A stretch of DNA of 53,938 nt from Aliivibrio_A kagoshimensis (GCF_050337105.1 NZ_JAKJSQ010000024.1:1-53938); one strand, 5' to 3'. Positions 32,841 through 42,191 are shown, counted from the first letter of the stretch. Notes: generated by a model from the letters alone, not told the origin. Made by a program: numbers and translations.

Positions 32841-34373
32841 TTAGAAACTCGGTAGCATCTCAGCAGAGACCAGTTTATTGTGCGCGGCTTCAAGGATAAG
32901 CTGGTTCGCTTTCTCGATGTCAGGTGCAAAATAACGGTCTTTGTCATAAAAGTCGACGCGTTCACGAAGTTCTGCTTTAGCTTGCTCAATCAAGGGGGAA
33001 GACTTAAGCGGTGCTCTGAAGTCTAGTCCTTGTGCTGCAGCTAGCAATTCAACCGCTAAAATACCACGAGTATTCTCAGCCATGTCTTTTAGACGACGAC
33101 CGGCAAAGGTAGCCATTGAGACATGGTCTTCCTGGTTAGCAGAGGTCGGCAAACTGTCTACAGAAGCAGGGTGCGCTAGAGATTTATTCTCACTAGCTAA
33201 TGCTGCTGAGGTGACTTGCGCAATCATAAAACCCGAGTTTACACCGCCATTATTCACTAAGAATGGAGGAAGTTTGCTCAAACCGCTATCGATAAGCAGT
33301 GCCATACGACGCTCTGACAAACTGCCAATCTCCGCAATGGCTAGTGCGAGATTATCACTGGCCATGGCAATCGGTTCAGCGTGGAAGTTACCGGCAGAGA
33401 TAATGTCACCATCATCAGCAAACACTAGCGGGTTATCGGATACCGAGTTAGATTCAACTTCGTAGATGTCTGCGGAGTTGCGGATCTGCTGCAAGCATGC
33501 TCCCATGACTTGAGGTTGACAACGCAGTGAATAGGGGTCTTGAACCTTTTCACAGACTGTGTGAGAGTTTCCAACATCACTGTGGCTATCCAGAATATGA
33601 CGATACATCTCTGCAGCGTCCATCTGTGAGCGATGTCCACGTACACGGTGTACACGCGGGTCAAACGGACGGCGGCTTCCAAGCGCGGCTTCTACCGTCA
33701 TTGCGCCACACAGTGTTGCAGAGGCGTACAGGTCTTCAGCAGCAAATAGGCCCTCTAAACCAAAGGCGGTTGATGCTTGGGTACCATTCAGTAGTGCCAG
33801 TCCCTCTTTCGGAGCAAGGGTGATTTTCTCCATACCAGCAATGCTAAGGGCTTCTGCACCTGAAATCACATTTCCTTGATGGCGAGCCTCACCTTCACCA
33901 AGTAGTACGGTACTCATATGTGCAAGAGGTGCCAAATCGCCAGAAGCACCCACAGACCCTTTTTTAGGGACACATGGGTAAACTTCTGCATTGACCAGTT
34001 GGATCAGTGCTTCAATAACAGAGAGGCGAATACCAGAAAAACCACGAGCTAGGCTGTTGATTTTTAGTACCATCATGACACGTACGGTCTCGTCGTTCAT
34101 GAACTCACCGATCCCTGCTGCATGAGAGAGAACGATACTGCGCTGCAGTGTTTCCAGGTCTTCTGGGGCAATACGAGTATTAGCCAGTAAGCCAAACCCA
34201 GTGTTAATGCCATAGGCAACGCGATCTTCAGCAATCACATTGTTAACGATATCAGTACTAGCATGGATATCGGCATGACAGCTAGGATCAAGGGATAACG
34301 TGACTGGAGAACGGCTAATTTGACGAAGCTGTGCCAGTGTAAGGTGTCCTGGCTTAAGAGTAAGTTGATACAT
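32841..34373 (-). CDS. hutH: Histidine ammonia-lyase
   Basis: This encodes 510 residues. The Ala-Ser-Gly triad (143-145, in GSVGASGDLAP) forms the MIO electrophile that removes ammonia from histidine to give urocanate, the first step of histidine use. The DNPLVF and SLPTSANQEDHVSM motifs of the family are present. The ATG at 34373 is preferred to the one 12 bp earlier because GGAG lies six bases before it and the family begins MYxLTLKPG. It is the last gene of the hutI-hutG-hutU-hutH operon, 15 bp after hutU, ahead of a terminator. Confidence 0.96.
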   Translation of the reverse strand: MYQLTLKPGHLTLAQLRQISRSPVTLSLDPSCHADIHASTDIVNNVIAEDRVAYGINTGFGLLANTRIAPEDLETLQRSIVLSHAAGIGEFMNDETVRVMMVLKINSLARGFSGIRLSVIEALIQLVNAEVYPCVPKKGSVGASGDLAPLAHMSTVLLGEGEARHQGNVISGAEALSIAGMEKITLAPKEGLALLNGTQASTAFGLEGLFAAEDLYASATLCGAMTVEAALGSRRPFDPRVHRVRGHRSQMDAAEMYRHILDSHSDVGNSHTVCEKVQDPYSLRCQPQVMGACLQQIRNSADIYEVESNSVSDNPLVFADDGDIISAGNFHAEPIAMASDNLALAIAEIGSLSERRMALLIDSGLSKLPPFLVNNGGVNSGFMIAQVTSAALASENKSLAHPASVDSLPTSANQEDHVSMATFAGRRLKDMAENTRGILAVELLAAAQGLDFRAPLKSSPLIEQAKAELRERVDFYDKDRYFAPDIEKANQLILEAAHNKLVSAEMLPSF

Positions 34374-34388
34374 ATTGGTCTCCATTAA

Positions 34389-36059
34389 TTACTTAAGCAT
34401 TGGCAGATCTAAGTTCTGCTCTTTTGCACATTTCTTTGCGATGTCATAACCTGCGTCAGCGTGACGCATAACACCTGTTGCTGGGTCATTATGAAGTACA
34501 CGGCCAACACGCTCATGCGCATCATCAGTTCCGTCACACAGAACCACCATACCTGAGTGCTGAGAGAAGCCCATTCCTACGCCGCCGCCATGATGAAGTG
34601 ATACCCATGTTGCGCCACTCGCAGTATTAAGCAGGGCATTCAGTAGTGGCCAATCTGAGACGGCATCAGAGCCATCCATCATACCTTCTGTTTCACGGTT
34701 CGGACTAGCAACGGATCCTGAATCTAAGTGGTCACGACCAATCACAATCGGCGCTTTCAGCTCGCCATTTTTTACCATCTCGTTAAAGGCTAAACCTAAA
34801 CGTTGACGATCTTTGAGACCGACCCAGCAGATACGTGATGGCAAGCCTTGGAATTGAATACGCTCACGGGCCATATCTAACCAGTTGTGCAGGTGCGGAT
34901 TATCAGGGATAAGCTCTTTGACTTTCTGATCGGTCTTGTAAATATCCTCTGGATCGCCAGATAGCGCAGCCCAGCGGAAAGGACCAATGCCTTCACAAAA
35001 CAGTGGACGAATATAAGCGGGAACAAAGCCTGGGAAATCAAACGCTTTTTCGACTCCCTCTTCGAGTGCCATCTGACGGATGTTGTTACCGTAATCTACT
35101 GTCGCGGACCCTGCTGCTTGCAGATCCAACATCGCTTGTACTTGTATAGCCATCGACTTTTTAGCCGCATCAACTACCGCAGCTTCATCCTCTTTACGCA
35201 TTGCTGCGGCGTGTTCCATGGTCCAGCCTTGAGGCAGATAGCCATTGAGCGGATCGTGTGCTGAAGTTTGGTCAGTGGTACAGTCTGGCACTACGCCACG
35301 TTTAACAAGTTCAGGGAAAATATCCGCTGCATTACCTAAAAGACCAATTGAAGTTGGGGTATCCGTTTTTAGAGCGTCATCAAGTAGGGCAAGCGCTTCA
35401 TCAAGGGTAGTCGCTTTTTTATCGACATAACCCGTACGTAGACGGTAATCAATACGTGACTCATCGCACTCAACGGCGATCATTGAAAAACCAGCCATGG
35501 TTGCCGCTAGTGGTTGAGCACCACCCATGCCGCCTAAACCACCGGTCAGTACCCAACGGCCTTTTGCTGAGCCGTCGAAATGCTGTTTAGCCATGGCAAC
35601 AAAGGTTTCATAAGTACCTTGAACGATGCCTTGTGAACCAATGTAGATCCAAGAGCCAGCCGTCATCTGTCCGTACATCATCAAGCCCTCTTTATCGAGC
35701 TTGTTGAAGTGTTCCCAGTTTGCCCAATGAGGAACTAAGTTAGAGTTGGCGATAAGCACACGTGGGGCATTACTGTGGGTTTTAAATACGCCGACAGGTT
35801 TACCAGATTGAACCATTAAGGTTTCATCGTCTTCTAAACGCGTTAATACTTCTACTATTTTGTCGTAACACTCCCAATCACGAGCTGCACGACCAATACC
35901 GCCGTAAACAACTAAAGAGTGAGGGTGCTCAGCAACATCAGGATGCAGATTATTCATTAACATTCTTAACGGTGCTTCGGTCTGCCACGATTTAGTGGTT
36001 AACTCGGTGCCGTGAGGGGCCAGAATAGTCCTTGATGTATCTAAACGTTTATCAGTCAT
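34389..36059 (-). CDS. hutU: Urocanate hydratase
   Basis: This encodes 556 residues. It uses tightly bound NAD as an electrophile to add water to urocanate, giving imidazolonepropionate. The dinucleotide motif GGLGGMGGAQPLAATMAGFS and the GRDHLDSGSVASPNRETE signature are intact. AAGGAAATTGTA precedes the ATG. It is the third gene of the hut operon: 69 bp after hutG and 15 bp before hutH. Confidence 0.97.
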   Translation of the reverse strand: MTDKRLDTSRTILAPHGTELTTKSWQTEAPLRMLMNNLHPDVAEHPHSLVVYGGIGRAARDWECYDKIVEVLTRLEDDETLMVQSGKPVGVFKTHSNAPRVLIANSNLVPHWANWEHFNKLDKEGLMMYGQMTAGSWIYIGSQGIVQGTYETFVAMAKQHFDGSAKGRWVLTGGLGGMGGAQPLAATMAGFSMIAVECDESRIDYRLRTGYVDKKATTLDEALALLDDALKTDTPTSIGLLGNAADIFPELVKRGVVPDCTTDQTSAHDPLNGYLPQGWTMEHAAAMRKEDEAAVVDAAKKSMAIQVQAMLDLQAAGSATVDYGNNIRQMALEEGVEKAFDFPGFVPAYIRPLFCEGIGPFRWAALSGDPEDIYKTDQKVKELIPDNPHLHNWLDMARERIQFQGLPSRICWVGLKDRQRLGLAFNEMVKNGELKAPIVIGRDHLDSGSVASPNRETEGMMDGSDAVSDWPLLNALLNTASGATWVSLHHGGGVGMGFSQHSGMVVLCDGTDDAHERVGRVLHNDPATGVMRHADAGYDIAKKCAKEQNLDLPMLK

Positions 36060-36128
36060 TACAATTTCCTTTTTAAACGTGCGGCATGCAGCCCGCTACG
36101 TTGTAACGTAAATGGTGAGTGTTAAAAA

Positions 36129-37190
36129 TTACGATTCGTTATGTTGAAACATGGCGCGTGAAATATCCCACGTTAATCGAGCAGCCACTTTTGCCGTTTG
36201 ATTATCAACGTCATATTTGGGATTGAATTCCGCTAAATCAGCCACGAGGAGTTTGGCTTGACCAAGCTCATCGGTGGCGTTAAAAATAGGTTGAAGCAGT
36301 GCATCGATGACTTCATAAGGCACTCCCCGTGCTGCTGGAGCACTCACACCGGGGGCGGTGCAGGCAGAGAACACATCGATATCTATGGTTAAGTAGAGAT
36401 AATCCACGTCGCTAATGAATTCCGCTAACTCCTCAATACGCTCAGCAAGGTGCTGAGTGGTAAGCTGATGATCTTCTATGTAAAACACCCCTAACTGCTC
36501 TGCCATGCTAAACAGTGCTTGTGTATTACTGGCACGACTCACACCTAGGCAGGCGTAATTAAAATCCCATCCTAGTTGTTGACAGTGGTTTGCTATTTGA
36601 TTGAACGGTGTACCAGAGCTGGTGGGGTATTTTTTATCGTCAGTAGAGTAGGCACGTAGGTCAAAATGCGCATCAAAGTTAATGATGCCAATCTTTGGTT
36701 TACGTATACCAGTATGTTGGAAATGTTGGGCTAGCCCTTGAAAGGTTCCCCATGCAATCTCGTGTCCGCCGCCAAGTACAATCACTTTATTACTGTGATT
36801 GAGTGCCGTCTCAACATGAGTCGCCAGATGTTTTTGGCTGCTAACAAGATCGCTATCTGAACAATAAACATTACCGACATCAACGAGATGAGAAGCATGA
36901 TTAGAACAGTCGTGGTGCCAAGCAGTATTCGCCAATGCTTTACGGATTTGATCAGGAGCGTGAGCAGCTCCCACGCGCCCTTTGTTGCGTTTTACCCCTT
37001 CATCGCAAGCAAAACCTAACAGAGCGACACCAGATTGTTGTTGCTCAGCAATCTGTGACACATGGTGCAGCAGGTTCACTTTTTGGTGAAAACGCATGCC
37101 AGCTTGACCATCTTCGCTGTCAATGCGTCCCTGCCAAACGGATGAGTCAGTAGGGGCATAAGCCTGTTGATTGTTCTGTTTATGAGTCAT
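36129..37190 (-). CDS. hutG: Formimidoylglutamase
   Basis: This encodes 353 residues of the arginase/agmatinase fold. Manganese ligands are in GGGHE, NFDAHFDLR and TIDIDVF. It splits N-formimidoyl-L-glutamate to glutamate and formamide, the last step of the pathway in this operon type. The frame runs to 37244, but the ATG at 37190 is used: GGGGAG precedes it, and the overlap with hutI is then only 11 bp. Translation is probably coupled to hutI. Confidence 0.95.
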   Translation of the reverse strand: MTHKQNNQQAYAPTDSSVWQGRIDSEDGQAGMRFHQKVNLLHHVSQIAEQQQSGVALLGFACDEGVKRNKGRVGAAHAPDQIRKALANTAWHHDCSNHASHLVDVGNVYCSDSDLVSSQKHLATHVETALNHSNKVIVLGGGHEIAWGTFQGLAQHFQHTGIRKPKIGIINFDAHFDLRAYSTDDKKYPTSSGTPFNQIANHCQQLGWDFNYACLGVSRASNTQALFSMAEQLGVFYIEDHQLTTQHLAERIEELAEFISDVDYLYLTIDIDVFSACTAPGVSAPAARGVPYEVIDALLQPIFNATDELGQAKLLVADLAEFNPKYDVDNQTAKVAARLTWDISRAMFQHNES

Positions 37191-38394
37191 GACAGATCTC
37201 CCCATCGACGATTCGTAAATGAAGTCGAGGGGTTCCCACTTCATAAGCTAATTGTGCCGGATGCTCGATATTCCATAAAGCAAGGTCAGCATCATATCCA
37301 ACACGTATTTGACCTCGACTCGCTTGTAAACCAAGTGCTTGAGCGGCATGGCAAGTCACTCCACGCAGTGCTTCCTCAGGGGTTAGTCTAAATAAGGTAC
37401 ATCCCATATTCATCATCATAGTTAATGAGGCGATTGGGGAAGTTCCAGGATTAAAATCGGTCGCTAATGCCATAGGAACCTTGTGTTCACGCAATAATTC
37501 GATAGGAGGCAGCTGGGTCTCTCTTAAGTAGTAAAAAGCCCCTGGCAGTAACGTGGCGACGGTGCCATGTTTGGCGAGTGCTTTCACGCCTTTCTCATCG
37601 AGGTACTCAACGTGATCCACTGATGATGCACCCATTTTGGCGGCAAGCATGCTGCCACCAAGATTACTCAGTTGTTCGGTATGGCCTTTTATGCCAAGGC
37701 CATGGGCAATCGCCGCTTCAAATACCGCTTGAGTTTGGTAGAGGTTAAAGCCTATTCCTTCACAGAAAACATCGACATAATCGACCAGTTTTGCCTCTAC
37801 TGCCGCAGGAATAATGGTGTCACAGACATAACGAATATAGTTCACGGCATCGTCTTTATATTCTGGAGGAACGGCGTGGGCAGCCAGCAGCGTGGTCGAG
37901 ACTTTAATACGAGTATGCTGTTCTAACTGTTTCGCAACACGTAGCATTTTTAGTTCATCTTCTAACGTCAATCCATATCCAGACTTGATCTCAATAGTCG
38001 TGACGCCGTCACTAATTAGGGCGGAAAGACGTTTTAGTGCCAGCTTTAATAGTTGCGCTTCACTCGCTTCACGCGTTGCGTAAACCGTAGAGAGAATACC
38101 GCCACCTTGACGAGCGATCTCTTCATAAGGTACGCCCGTTAACCTTTGCTCAAACTCTTTGGCACGACAGCCTGCATAGATAAGATGAGTATGACTGTCG
38201 ATAAGACCTGGTGTCACCAAACGACCTTTACAATCGATCGTTTGATCAAAGATATCCGAAGGGAGTTGGCGCATATCGCCGATCTGTTCAATTTTACTGT
38301 CGTTAATGACAATAAATGAATTTGGCTTAGCTTGGTAATCAGAATCGCTTTGATCCATGGAGACAATCGTTGCGTTAGTTAACAGTAAATTCAT
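37180..38394 (-). CDS. hutI: Imidazolonepropionase
   Basis: This encodes a 404-residue amidohydrolase that opens the imidazolone ring to give N-formimidoyl-L-glutamate. Metal ligands: the HTH in DSHTHLIYAG, AAHAVPPEY, GHTEQLS and ATDFNPGTSP. It is the first gene of the hut operon, directly behind HutC-type operator sequences. The RBS is GGTGA ahead of the ATG. It overlaps hutG by 11 bp. Confidence 0.96.
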   Translation of the reverse strand: MNLLLTNATIVSMDQSDSDYQAKPNSFIVINDSKIEQIGDMRQLPSDIFDQTIDCKGRLVTPGLIDSHTHLIYAGCRAKEFEQRLTGVPYEEIARQGGGILSTVYATREASEAQLLKLALKRLSALISDGVTTIEIKSGYGLTLEDELKMLRVAKQLEQHTRIKVSTTLLAAHAVPPEYKDDAVNYIRYVCDTIIPAAVEAKLVDYVDVFCEGIGFNLYQTQAVFEAAIAHGLGIKGHTEQLSNLGGSMLAAKMGASSVDHVEYLDEKGVKALAKHGTVATLLPGAFYYLRETQLPPIELLREHKVPMALATDFNPGTSPIASLTMMMNMGCTLFRLTPEEALRGVTCHAAQALGLQASRGQIRVGYDADLALWNIEHPAQLAYEVGTPRLHLRIVDGEICHDS

Positions 38395-38415
38395 CAGATT
38401 TTCACCGCATTTAAA

Positions 38416-38465
38416 TGTATATACAATTAAATAGACAATTTACATACAATTGGCAAGTTTTAGAT
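38416..38465 (-). promoter_or_regulatory. HutC operator region of the hut operon
   Basis: TGTATATACA (38416-38425) is a perfect palindrome of the GntR/HutC kind, and a second half-site TTGTATGTA is read on the minus strand at 38451-38459. Both lie 20-65 bp before the hutI start. A -35-like TTGCCA with a 17-bp spacer ends near a weak -10 in between. Urocanate is the known inducer of HutC proteins. Confidence 0.55.
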
Positions 38466-38568
38466 CGAAAAGTTGTGATGAAGTTCGTTATTTGTTAAAC
38501 AAAAGAGAGCAAAAGATGAAAAGTGCCAGTTGAAATAAATTGGCACTAATGGTGAGAAACAGTCTGTG

Positions 38569-39273
38569 TTAAACGTTGGTTTTTAAACTGAGCTTATACT
38601 TATCTGCTGGGTGATAGAGTAGTGCGACACTAATGAGATCTTGACTGCTCCAGGTCCTGCGGTTCAGAAGGAGGCAGGGCTCAAAATTGGATAAATGTAG
38701 GTATTTTTGAACGTGATCTGTGGCCATAACGGCTTCAACAGTATGTTCTATGGAACTGAGAGGGCAGTTTTTTGTTAAATACTCATTGGGGGTTGCTTGA
38801 GTGAAGTCTTGATCAATGTAGTTAGGTGCAAATTCAGGGTTTACCCATCGTAATTCAAGTTGAAGAGGGATGTTATCTTCAAGATGAATGATTTCACTAA
38901 AAAAGATAGGGGTTTCAATTTTCACTCCTAGCCTTATCGCCATCTCATCATCGGCAAGTAAAGTAATCTGAGTCAGTACTTTATTACTATAGGTTTTGCC
39001 ACGTTGGCGAATTTCATCAGCAATGTTACGGATATCACTGAGGGGGGACTCCACTTTTTTATTACAGACAAAGGTACCTAAGCGAGGGGTCCTTTCTAAT
39101 AGCCCGTCATTAACCAGATCGCGAATCGCTTTGTTTACTGTCATACGGCTGACACCAAACTGTTTGGTAAGCTCAAGCTCAGTTGGGATTTTTGCTCCGG
39201 GTATCCAGGTGTGCGAGCTTATCTTTTCACTAATGAAGTCGCGAATCTGAATATATCGGGGAGAATTGCTCAT
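38569..39273 (-). CDS. hutC: HutC, GntR-family repressor of histidine utilisation
   Basis: This encodes 234 residues. The N-terminal winged helix (about 5-70; PTELELTKQFGVSRMTVNKAIRDLVNDGLLERTPRLGTFV) is of the GntR type, and the rest is a UTRA ligand domain, as in HutC. It represses the hut genes until urocanate accumulates. It is encoded upstream of hutI on the same strand but separated by 174 bp with operator sequences, so it likely has its own promoter. A half-site like those of the hutI operator (TTGTATA on the minus strand, near 39298-39304) lies upstream and suggests autoregulation. Confidence 0.92.
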   Translation of the reverse strand: MSNSPRYIQIRDFISEKISSHTWIPGAKIPTELELTKQFGVSRMTVNKAIRDLVNDGLLERTPRLGTFVCNKKVESPLSDIRNIADEIRQRGKTYSNKVLTQITLLADDEMAIRLGVKIETPIFFSEIIHLEDNIPLQLELRWVNPEFAPNYIDQDFTQATPNEYLTKNCPLSSIEHTVEAVMATDHVQKYLHLSNFEPCLLLNRRTWSSQDLISVALLYHPADKYKLSLKTNV

Positions 39274-39309
39274 AGGGCTTGACCAAATAGTAATTGACTA
39301 TACAAATGA

Positions 39310-39640
39310 TGTAATAGTTATATAAAGAATGCAAGTTAGTTGGTTACGTTATGGGAGATTTGAAGAAGAGTAGGGATATTTCTGCTTAGTATCAATTATA
39401 AGATATTAGGATATCTGAAATAAAAACAGTCTGATAGGCTGAATTTCGAAAATCCAACTAAATTGTTAATTTGTATAAATGAAAACTCTCTCGACTTACC
39501 GCCAAACTCTTCCCAATACGATTTCAAATGGATGTTTCGACCGACTTAAAATATCTCATTAGAAAGGCTTTGCTTCAGTCATCTAATCAGCTGTTATCGA
39601 TTTTTAATTAGGTTCTTAAAAACCAGCTGTAGAGTTTTAA
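39310..39640. other. AT-rich intergenic stretch
   Basis: Between the hutC promoter region and the qnr terminator I see no reading frame, repeat or RNA gene that I can support. Confidence 0.4.
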
Positions 39641-39645
39641 AGGGC

Positions 39646-39673
39646 AGTGTACTGGCGACATCACCAGTACACT
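39646..39673 (-). terminator. Hairpin after qnr
   Basis: A 10-bp perfect stem AGTGTACTGG/CCAGTACACT with an 8-nt loop lies 4 bp beyond the stop. The T-run on the minus strand is weak (CCCTTTAAAA). Confidence 0.6.
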
Positions 39674-39677
39674 CTGC

Positions 39678-40334
39678 TTAATCTGGCAGTACGATAACAC
39701 CTAAATGTTCTAGTAGTTGCTCCTGCTGCCAAGTACAGATTTTGACATCTGTTAAGTCAACTTTTCTTGGATCGAGTCCATTTAACTCCGAGTTACTTAG
39801 ATTACACCCTTGTATTTTAAACTGTCCCCAGCAGCTTTCAGAAAACTCCCCTCGGCTTAAATCTGATTCTTTTAAAGAAGCGCCTTGCAGGTTAGTCTCA
39901 ATCCATCTATTTTCAAAAAGCTCACACTTTTCGAGGTTTTGCCTTTCAAAATTTGCGTAAGATAAATTACAGCCAGTGATATAAGCAGAGCAAAAATAGA
40001 AATTATGGCTTACTTGATTAGCGAAACTAGCACGATTAAAGTTCCCCCCTTTTAAATCACAGTTTCTAAACTCAATGCCAAAACAATTTGCTCCTGAAAA
40101 ATTAGACATTGAAAGCTGACAGCCCTTAAAAGACGCATCACGCAGGTCACAGTAATCAAAATGACAACCTTCGATAGCACCTGGTTCGATAAAAACACAA
40201 TCAACAAATCGAATGTCTTTGAGATTGGAGTGACTAAAATTACATCTATAAAATTTGCACTGGTAAAAATAGGAGTCACTTAAGTCCTGATTCGAGAAAT
40301 CGACCTGATCAAATACTTCATTATCTTTTGACAT
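39678..40334 (-). CDS. qnr: Qnr-family pentapeptide-repeat protein
   Basis: This encodes 218 residues, the exact length of QnrA. Almost the whole chain is pentapeptide repeat, A(D/N)LxX, forming a right-handed beta-helix; signature stretches include RDASFKGCQLSMSNFSGANC, GIEFRNCDLKGGNF, FCSAYITGCNLSYANF and the C-terminal WQQEQLLEHLGVIVLPD. Qnr proteins mimic DNA, bind gyrase and topoisomerase IV and lower quinolone susceptibility; chromosomal copies are common in Vibrionaceae. The frame extends to 40370, but the ATG at 40334 has GAGGG seven bases before it and gives the canonical length. No LexA box like that of qnrB is seen upstream. No mobile element is adjacent, so it looks resident rather than acquired. 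Confidence 0.9.
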   Translation of the reverse strand: MSKDNEVFDQVDFSNQDLSDSYFYQCKFYRCNFSHSNLKDIRFVDCVFIEPGAIEGCHFDYCDLRDASFKGCQLSMSNFSGANCFGIEFRNCDLKGGNFNRASFANQVSHNFYFCSAYITGCNLSYANFERQNLEKCELFENRWIETNLQGASLKESDLSRGEFSESCWGQFKIQGCNLSNSELNGLDPRKVDLTDVKICTWQQEQLLEHLGVIVLPD

Positions 40335-40439
40335 ATATAGCCCTCGTTGAATGAAATAGGAGACTATCATTTAGATGTGAAATGGCAATAAAAACAACAC
40401 CATACAAATCAGCGACTTAAAATCATCAAAATAGCCAAT

Positions 40440-40545
40440 TTAAGGGGGCTAGAGGGCCCGTAGTGAGACTTTCTTTACTGTCAGTCTCGCCGTATATCAA
40501 TAAAAAAATTGATCCCCTTAGTGCGCCCCTGAGGGGCTCTTGAGA
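40440..40545. other. Cluster of hairpins in a long intergenic region
   Basis: Three perfect hairpins follow one another: GAGACT/AGTCTC (40465-40488), ATCAAT/ATTGAT around an A-run (40496-40513) and GCCCC-TGA-GGGGC (40525-40537). The tract lies in the 715 bp between qnr and the 355-residue membrane protein gene. It could be a small structured RNA, an element remnant or terminators. No known RNA family is recognised. Confidence 0.35.
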
Positions 40546-40572
40546 GCAGCGGCGGTGTAGGCAGAAAGGTTG

Positions 40573-40713
40573 ATGATGATAGAGTCATTATTCAGAGGCG
40601 ATACCGAACGACTGGTTTTGAAGATTATCAAGTGGTATCAAAAGGTTTACATCGCGGACAGAAAAATTTGCTCAATTAGTTGGCGAAAATTTAATAGATT
40701 AAATGAAACTTAG
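40573..40713 (+). CDS. Possible 46-residue protein
   Basis: A short frame starts at tandem ATG codons with AAAGG before them and encodes a basic peptide with a hydrophobic/aromatic run (ERLVLKIIKWYQKVYIADRK). I do not recognise it. It may be a small gene or a scrap of a decayed one. Support is limited to the ribosome site. Confidence 0.25.
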   Translation: MMIESLFRGDTERLVLKIIKWYQKVYIADRKICSISWRKFNRLNET

Positions 40714-40788
40714 TGGTCGATTGCATTGCTATGTAGAGCTCAAGTCGGCATAGTTTCAAGAGTGTTGGATATTTTTAACAGGCTTAAT

Positions 40789-40884
40789 ATGAAATATATT
40801 TGGATAAAGTTTGCGATTACTCTTTTGGTTGCAGTTGGTTCCTTTGCTTACATCTATTACCGAGTCCAAAGCGGTAATATGTAA
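40789..40884 (+). CDS. Small single-pass membrane peptide, 31 residues
   Basis: ATG at 40789, with AGG six bases upstream, opens a frame for 31 residues: a Lys-containing N-terminus, one membrane helix (about 4-23, FAITLLVAVGSFAYIYY) and a short polar tail. It resembles the many single-helix small proteins of enteric and vibrio genomes. It lies 165 bp before the 355-residue membrane protein gene on the same strand. Confidence 0.4.
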   Translation: MKYIWIKFAITLLVAVGSFAYIYYRVQSGNM

Positions 40885-41049
40885 TGAGTTTTGATATTAA
40901 ATTCATAAAAACCAAAAATGCTTTTTGAAGCGTGTTTTTTTGTTATCACGCCAACAACAGTGAATTGATTTACTGATAATATCTACTGAAACAGATGAGT
41001 TTGCTCGAGGTAATTTACCTACCTCTATCAAAGATCTAAGAGGGTACCA

Positions 41050-42117
41050 ATGAAGACAAAATACAGCATCAGACAGAACGGGCAAATTATTGAAATTGAG
41101 TTCCCACATCAAGATGGTCATTTTGATGCATGGCTTTATATTAACGCTGAGCCTGAAGATAAGCGGATTCACTTTCAGGGTAATCTAGCGTTTGACGGCG
41201 ATAAGTTGTCAGCCATTGAGTTAACCGATCTTACCGGAAAAGCAGAGGAGACGGACTTGAGCAATCAAGATCAAGGATCTGTGTTGGTACACTCGACGCT
41301 GGTATTTTTTCAGTACCACTTCAATCATCAGTTATTAAGTAATGAAGTGGTTAAAGTGAAAGGTGAGCTTTCAGACATTGGTGATGATAGCAGTAGCTCT
41401 CATGGCCGTAGAGTGACATTTTGGCGTAAAATGGGTCTGATTGTTGATAATCCAAGCGATCACTCTTCCGCTATTAATGGTGTTCTTGGGCAGAGCGGTT
41501 GTGGCACATCATCAGTGGTGAGTCCAGAGGATTTTCGATGTGATGAAGATGTCCGTTCAATGAGCCATGTACAAGATTCCGATATTACCTCATCATTAAA
41601 CTTGTATGATCGTTCACTAAAAGATGGCTGTAAGCAGTTATTAGAGCTCAATGCATATTTGGTGAAAGCGCAGCGTAAGCAGATGAACAAACAGACGCTT
41701 TATCACCTCGGTTGGACTGTTGGACTGTCAACATCGGTTATTCTGATCAGTGTCGTTCTTGGGGCTGTAAACTTATACACTGCTGCAGGTCTTATTGTCG
41801 CTTATTTTCTTTCACAATTTATGCACAATCGCTTCTCTCCATCGATAGTGATTCCAAAAGAGCGTGATGACCTGTTTGAGTTAAATAATAAGTTAAGAGT
41901 TGAAATTGCAGAGGTCGAAGATCACTGCCGAGGTAATCTATGCCGAATCCTTGAAGCAACAGGTCTTGGGGAAGAAGCGGAAGGGAACGGCTTTCAATTT
42001 GAAAATGGTCAAATTACTTTATCGCAATTAGACGGTAACAGCCTTTATCAATATTTAGATGCAATGAATTTACTCAATGAGTACCGTGAAAAAGTAGAAG
42101 GTCTTATTACGGAGTAG
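41050..42117 (+). CDS. Unknown membrane protein with paired helices
   Basis: This encodes 355 residues that I do not recognise. The N-terminal 115 residues look like a beta-rich domain (IEIEFPHQDGHFDAWLYINAEPEDKRIHF). A Ser/Asp-rich linker follows, then a helical segment, two close membrane helices (about 222-258) and a C-terminal helical and charged domain of about 95 residues. A hairpin topology with both ends in the cytoplasm is likely. GAGGG precedes the ATG. It is a single gene with a strong terminator. Confidence 0.6.
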   Translation: MKTKYSIRQNGQIIEIEFPHQDGHFDAWLYINAEPEDKRIHFQGNLAFDGDKLSAIELTDLTGKAEETDLSNQDQGSVLVHSTLVFFQYHFNHQLLSNEVVKVKGELSDIGDDSSSSHGRRVTFWRKMGLIVDNPSDHSSAINGVLGQSGCGTSSVVSPEDFRCDEDVRSMSHVQDSDITSSLNLYDRSLKDGCKQLLELNAYLVKAQRKQMNKQTLYHLGWTVGLSTSVILISVVLGAVNLYTAAGLIVAYFLSQFMHNRFSPSIVIPKERDDLFELNNKLRVEIAEVEDHCRGNLCRILEATGLGEEAEGNGFQFENGQITLSQLDGNSLYQYLDAMNLLNEYREKVEGLITE

Positions 42118-42142
42118 ATTGTTTTATTCTCGCTAATTAATC

Positions 42143-42176
42143 AAGCGTGTATGTTCCCCCATACACGCTTTTTTTG
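42143..42176. terminator. Terminator after the 355-residue membrane protein gene
   Basis: An 11-bp perfect stem AAGCGTGTATG/CATACACGCTT is followed by a run of seven or more T on the plus strand. It lies between convergent genes. Confidence 0.85.
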
Positions 42177-42191
42177 TGGTCATCCTTCGCG

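Noticed and set aside
40280..40370. LexA box upstream of qnr, as in qnrB
   Set aside because: No CTGT-N8-ACAG pattern is present in the upstream sequence.
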